Shown piece after piece: positions 61,107-64,000 of a stretch of 64,000 nucleotides of DNA. The notes below the pieces were generated by a model. It was not told the origin of the DNA. It ran no database searches and saw nothing but the letters and a program-made list of their open reading frames with translations. Position numbers and translations under genes: made by a program. Source of the DNA: Labrenzia sp. OB1 (GTDB taxonomy: Bacteria; Pseudomonadota; Alphaproteobacteria; Rhizobiales; Stappiaceae); contig NZ_JSEP01000007.1 of NCBI RefSeq assembly GCF_001624695.1, positions 186,001-250,000 of the forward strand, read 5' to 3'. Numbering within the stretch: position 1 is the stretch's first letter; each line of letters opens with the position of its first letter.

Positions 61107-62556
61107 GAGGCTTCTTCATCATTGGCCAGATATCCTCGCGAGCATACCTGTAGAGCGTGTCGGCAGGAGAGTTCGGGTAGGGGGTGCCCGCCGAACAATA
61201 AAGGATTTGCGAGGCAATCTTGCTGAAAGACGCCTGGAAGTGGTTGGTTGATTTGATAACCAGGATCTTCCTTTGCGCCGGATCTATGCCCATAACGGAA
61301 AACAATGACGGATCAAAGCTCTGGGCTCTTACAGAATTCAGGATGATGTCTATGCCATTCAGGCAGATATGAGCTGCGTCGCCAAAGGGGGCGTAACTTT
61401 CCCCAAAGCGCATCTCGGCATTCCGCACCAGCTTTACGATTGTTACCCGGCCATCCACCGGGCTGCCAGTTCCAGGCGCCGACTTCGCACCGAACCGCAG
61501 GGAGATCTCCGCCCCCTCACCCGCCGCCATGCAGATCTGAACCGCAATCGGGTCCCAGATGGTACCAAAGGCAACCCCGACGCAGCCCCTGTCGATAAAC
61601 TCAGAGAGAAGCACAGTCGCATCCCCGGCGGTTCCACCGCCCGGATTATCCCACATGTCAGCGATAACCGTCGGTCCGTCTGCAGCAGCCATGGCCCGTG
61701 TGACAGCTTCATCAACCGAAAGCTGCTTCATCATGTGACGGCCCCGGTTGGCAAACAGTTCAAGGCCGAGCGAGCGGGCCAGCCGGTCCCCCTTTTCGGC
61801 CTTGCTGTTGGTCACCACGATCATCTTTGTACCCATTTCCGGCACATCGCCCGCCATGAAGCCATGGATCACAGACAAGGACAGGACATCGTTATCGTTG
61901 GCCTCGATGGAGTGAAGCTTGTCGACGAACGAGCGCATCGGTTCCCGCGACGTCGGAAAAACGTCAATCATCCGGCAGTCAAATACAGACATGGTCGGCT
62001 TGACCCGCCCCTCCAGCGTATCGACAGCAATCCGCCAGAGATCCTCAGCCCGATCAACGAAATCCGTATGCGGAAACTCCTTGAAAACAACGAAGAAATC
62101 GGCCGCCGCGACACGCTTTTCAGTCAGATGGCTATGCGGATCCAGTTCCGCACAAACCAGCACATCCGGACCTACCATGTCCCGGATTCGGGCCAGGAGA
62201 TCGCCTTCCGGATCCTGATAGCCATCAGCGACCATTGCCCCATGAAGACCAAGAACCACGCCGTCAACGGGCAATGCCGCACGAAGCTGCTCGAGGATTT
62301 CGTCGCGCAGACTTTCATAGGCCTGACGGTTGACCAGCCCGGCCGGGTCCGCCCAGGCAGCCGTGCCCTCAACCAGGGACCAGCCCTTTTCCGCGCACAC
62401 CCTGCGTCCAACCGTGAGTGGCGCGGAACACAAGGTGGGCGTCGCTGGATGTTCGCCGGGCTTTGCATACAGAGATGCCTCGAACCCGCGCCGATCAATG
62501 CAGATTGGGGAAAAGGTGTTTGTTTCCGTCGCCAGAACTGCGGTAAAGAGCTTCAA
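61099..62556 (-). CDS. M81 family metallopeptidase (MlrC-like)
   Basis: 485 aa. N-terminal ATETNTFSPICIDRRGFE opening, then VLGLHGAMVADGYQDPEGD, LDPHSHLTEKRV and ADMWDNPGGGTAGDATVLL, the zinc-site landmarks of MlrC (microcystinase C). Bacterial relatives far from microcystin degradation are common and of unknown substrate. The start is TTG 62556 with AGGA 8 bp upstream; no in-frame ATG is near. Second gene of an NTF2-M81-aldolase operon, so a small peptide or D-amino-acid derivative is a plausible target. Confidence 0.9.
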   Translation of the reverse strand: MKLFTAVLATETNTFSPICIDRRGFEASLYAKPGEHPATPTLCSAPLTVGRRVCAEKGWSLVEGTAAWADPAGLVNRQAYESLRDEILEQLRAALPVDGVVLGLHGAMVADGYQDPEGDLLARIRDMVGPDVLVCAELDPHSHLTEKRVAAADFFVVFKEFPHTDFVDRAEDLWRIAVDTLEGRVKPTMSVFDCRMIDVFPTSREPMRSFVDKLHSIEANDNDVLSLSVIHGFMAGDVPEMGTKMIVVTNSKAEKGDRLARSLGLELFANRGRHMMKQLSVDEAVTRAMAAADGPTVIADMWDNPGGGTAGDATVLLSEFIDRGCVGVAFGTIWDPIAVQICMAAGEGAEISLRFGAKSAPGTGSPVDGRVTIVKLVRNAEMRFGESYAPFGDAAHICLNGIDIILNSVRAQSFDPSLFSVMGIDPAQRKILVIKSTNHFQASFSKIASQILYCSAGTPYPNSPADTLYRYAREDIWPMMKKPHG

Positions 62557-62591
62557 GGGAAGTGGTCCTGATGTGGAGACCGTGACGGGCC

Positions 62592-63083
62592 TCAGGCTTC
62601 AGCAAATGGGTAAGGCAGATAGCCTGTGAAGCCGGAAATTCTCCAGCGGCCATTTTGCGCCCTGCAATAATAAAGTGTCTGCCATCGCATAACGTCGAAG
62701 TTGCCATCGGAACGCATGATTCCGCCATCGAACTTTTTGCGCACAAGGGCCACGTCTCCCTTGATGTCGATTTCTTCCAGGCGCGTTGCTGTGTGAATTG
62801 CCGAGCGAACGTCTTCGGCGAACTCAACTTCCGCGAACTCGCGCGCCTGACGCAGCCATTCATCGCGGTAGTGCTCAATGGTGGGAAACGCCAGCGACCA
62901 CTCATCCGGGTCGCGCGCCTTGTTGCCGCTGATCCCCAGAAATCCCAAAGCAATGAAATCATCTTCCACCATGGACCAGTCGGCTGTCAGGAAAGCCTCG
63001 ATATCTCGGCTGACCAGCATCTCCCAGATTGATCTGCGTGCTTCGTCCTGCTCCGGAAAGGGATTGAGAAATGGGTCCCGCAT
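62592..63083 (-). CDS. NTF2-like (SnoaL/DUF4440-type) protein
   Basis: 163 aa. The fold pattern is visible: an N-terminal helix (ARRSIWEMLVSRDIEAFLTADWSMVEDDF), a central helix (TIEHYRDEWLRQAREF), then alternating strands (ALVRKKFDGGI, RWQTLYYCRAQNGRWRISGFTGYLP). ATG 63083 follows AGAGG. No catalytic residues can be assigned. First gene of the leftward operon, divergent from ridA. Confidence 0.75.
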   Translation of the reverse strand: MRDPFLNPFPEQDEARRSIWEMLVSRDIEAFLTADWSMVEDDFIALGFLGISGNKARDPDEWSLAFPTIEHYRDEWLRQAREFAEVEFAEDVRSAIHTATRLEEIDIKGDVALVRKKFDGGIMRSDGNFDVMRWQTLYYCRAQNGRWRISGFTGYLPYPFAEA

Positions 63084-63097
63084 CACGTCCTCTATCT

Positions 63098-63179
63098 AAA
63101 TAATTTTCATTTTTCGTGATTTTTCCTAGTCAATTTCCTAACAATATGGTTCCATGTCAATCTGATAAGAAAATTATTT
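63098..63179. promoter_or_regulatory. paired inverted operator sites in the NTF2/ridA gap
   Basis: AAATAATTTTC (63098-63108) recurs exactly in reverse complement as GAAAATTATTT (63169-63179). Each copy lies next to one of the two divergent genes. GAAAATTATTTTC-like sites are usual for RpiR-type regulators, and one is encoded just downstream. Confidence 0.55.
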
Positions 63180-63203
63180 CCATAACAGAGTGTATCAAGC
63201 AGC

Positions 63204-63590
63204 ATGAGCATCAAGAGATACGGAGCCGAGAAATCCGGCGCAGGTGGTCAGAACCTTCCCTTTGCCCGCGCAGTGGAAGCTGACGGCTGGCTGCATGTTT
63301 CCGGCCAGGTCGCCATGGAAGACGGCGAGGTCATCGAAGGCGGCATCATCCCACAGGCCCACAAGGCAATTCAGAACCTGCTTAGTATTCTGGAAGAGGC
63401 CAATTATACAACCGCGGATGTTGTGCGCTGCGGGATTTGGCTGGATGATCCGCGTGACTTCTGGACCTTCAACAAAATCTATCAGAGCTATTTCGGCGAT
63501 GCCCCGCCAGCCCGCGCATGTGTGCAGTCTTCGATGATGGTCGATTGCAAGATCGAAATCGACTGCATAGCCTACAAGTCAAAGACTTGA
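63204..63590 (+). CDS. RidA family protein
   Basis: 128 aa of the YjgF/YER057c/UK114 family: RAVEADGWLHVSGQVAMEDG, GGIIPQAHKAIQNLLSILEEA, and ARACVQSSMMVDCKIEIDC (with the conserved Arg in ARxCVQ). RidA proteins hydrolyse reactive enamine/imine intermediates released by PLP enzymes. The neighbouring D-threonine aldolase/D-serine dehydratase-like enzyme would make such intermediates, so the link is sensible. Confidence 0.92.
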   Translation: MSIKRYGAEKSGAGGQNLPFARAVEADGWLHVSGQVAMEDGEVIEGGIIPQAHKAIQNLLSILEEANYTTADVVRCGIWLDDPRDFWTFNKIYQSYFGDAPPARACVQSSMMVDCKIEIDCIAYKSKT

Positions 63591-63614
63591 TAAGGCAGAC
63601 AGGGCACGCAAAGC

Positions 63615-64000
63615 ATGGACATACTGGCGCGGATACAGAATGAGCAGGGGCAATTTTCGCAGTCTGAAAAGCGCATTGCGGACATTCTCCTCAACGATTT
63701 CGATTTCGCCGTGAATGCGTCCATCGTGGAACTGGCGGAGCGGGCCGAGGTCTCACCTCCGACGGTCACCCGCTTTTGCCGCAGGCTCAACTGCCAGAAC
63801 TATGCGGATTTCAAGGTTCAGCTCGCAAAGACCATGTTTGTGGGCGCGCGCTATCTGAACCCCGGCACCAAGAGCACAGAACCGGCGGATGTGGCCGAGG
63901 ACATCATTACCAAGGCCCAGAACGCCCTGTTCTTGTTTCATCGCGCCTTCGACGCCGCGGCTGCGCAGTCAGTCGCCGATATCCTGTCGAAATCGGCAAT
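63615..64000 (+). CDS. MurR/RpiR family regulator (3' truncated by window end)
   Basis: 128 residues visible from ATG 63615. The N-terminal RpiR-type HTH is complete (SQSEKRIADILLNDFDFAVNASIVELAERAEVSPPTVTRFCRRLNC); the SIS effector domain begins after about residue 105 and is cut off. It follows ridA by 24 bp in the same direction. It probably controls ridA and the divergent NTF2-M81-aldolase operon through the paired AT-rich sites at 63098 and 63169. Confidence 0.92.
   Translation, partial: MDILARIQNEQGQFSQSEKRIADILLNDFDFAVNASIVELAERAEVSPPTVTRFCRRLNCQNYADFKVQLAKTMFVGARYLNPGTKSTEPADVAEDIITKAQNALFLFHRAFDAAAAQSVADILSKSA

Overview
This is a GC-rich chromosomal window from an alphaproteobacterium. 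The evidence is the imuB-dnaE2 mutagenesis cassette, several BCAA-type, TRAP and sugar-binding-protein transporters, a PxpABC/biotin-carboxylase cluster, and a GC-rich palindromic repeat of the kind scattered through Hyphomicrobiales genomes. A marine Stappiaceae/Rhodobacterales-like heterotroph fits best, but the genus cannot be read from the sequence. I see no rRNA, tRNA, CRISPR array, integrase or intact transposase.

Layout. (1) 1-5054: 3' part of imuB and complete dnaE2, separated by a long inverted repeat. (2) 5055-12767: an accessory zone. The last 237 bp of dnaE2 recur at 8397-8633 (about 93% identical by eye). Between the two copies lie a monooxygenase/MarR/small membrane protein operon and a divergent SRPBCC/XRE pair. 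Beyond the second copy is a three-gene ABC-three-component (ABC-3C) putative defence system: a PD-(D/E)XK-like effector, a middle component and a DUF3732 SMC-like ATPase. A DUF3883 fragment and an aldo-keto reductase follow. (3) 13780-37844: a large catabolic locus with two BCAA-type ABC transporters, nicotinamidase, a NicR-like MarR regulator, Rieske oxygenase, two DUF1185 proteins, a UPF0280 protein, a 6-hydroxynicotinate-reductase-like Fe-S enzyme, a ferredoxin reductase, a xanthine-dehydrogenase-family hydroxylase and HyuAB. (4) 38041-45641: aminotransferase, SDR, PxpABC with AccBC and a degenerate carrier protein, and an RraA-type aldolase. (5) 45712-49860: TRAP transporter and divergent LysR regulator. 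(6) 50095-59870: amino-sugar locus (NagK, NagA, SIS deaminase, GntR) divergent from a Gfo/Idh oxidoreductase and a sugar ABC transporter. (7) 59991-64000: D-threonine aldolase-like enzyme, MlrC-type metallopeptidase, NTF2-like protein, RidA and the start of an RpiR regulator.

How the genes work together. The most interesting inference is that region 3 is one regulon. A motif close to TTGTTAGTATACAAA occurs upstream of four of its transcription units (18428, 29227, 30327, 34008), with a variant near a fifth (30214). The units together supply uptake, nicotinamide deamidation, Mo-dependent ring hydroxylation, ring reduction, an oxygenase and ATP-dependent lactam opening. This suggests a reductive route for nicotinate or another (possibly N-methylated) pyridine carboxylate, with the NicR-like MarR protein as the probable regulator. 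Substrate and step order are inference.
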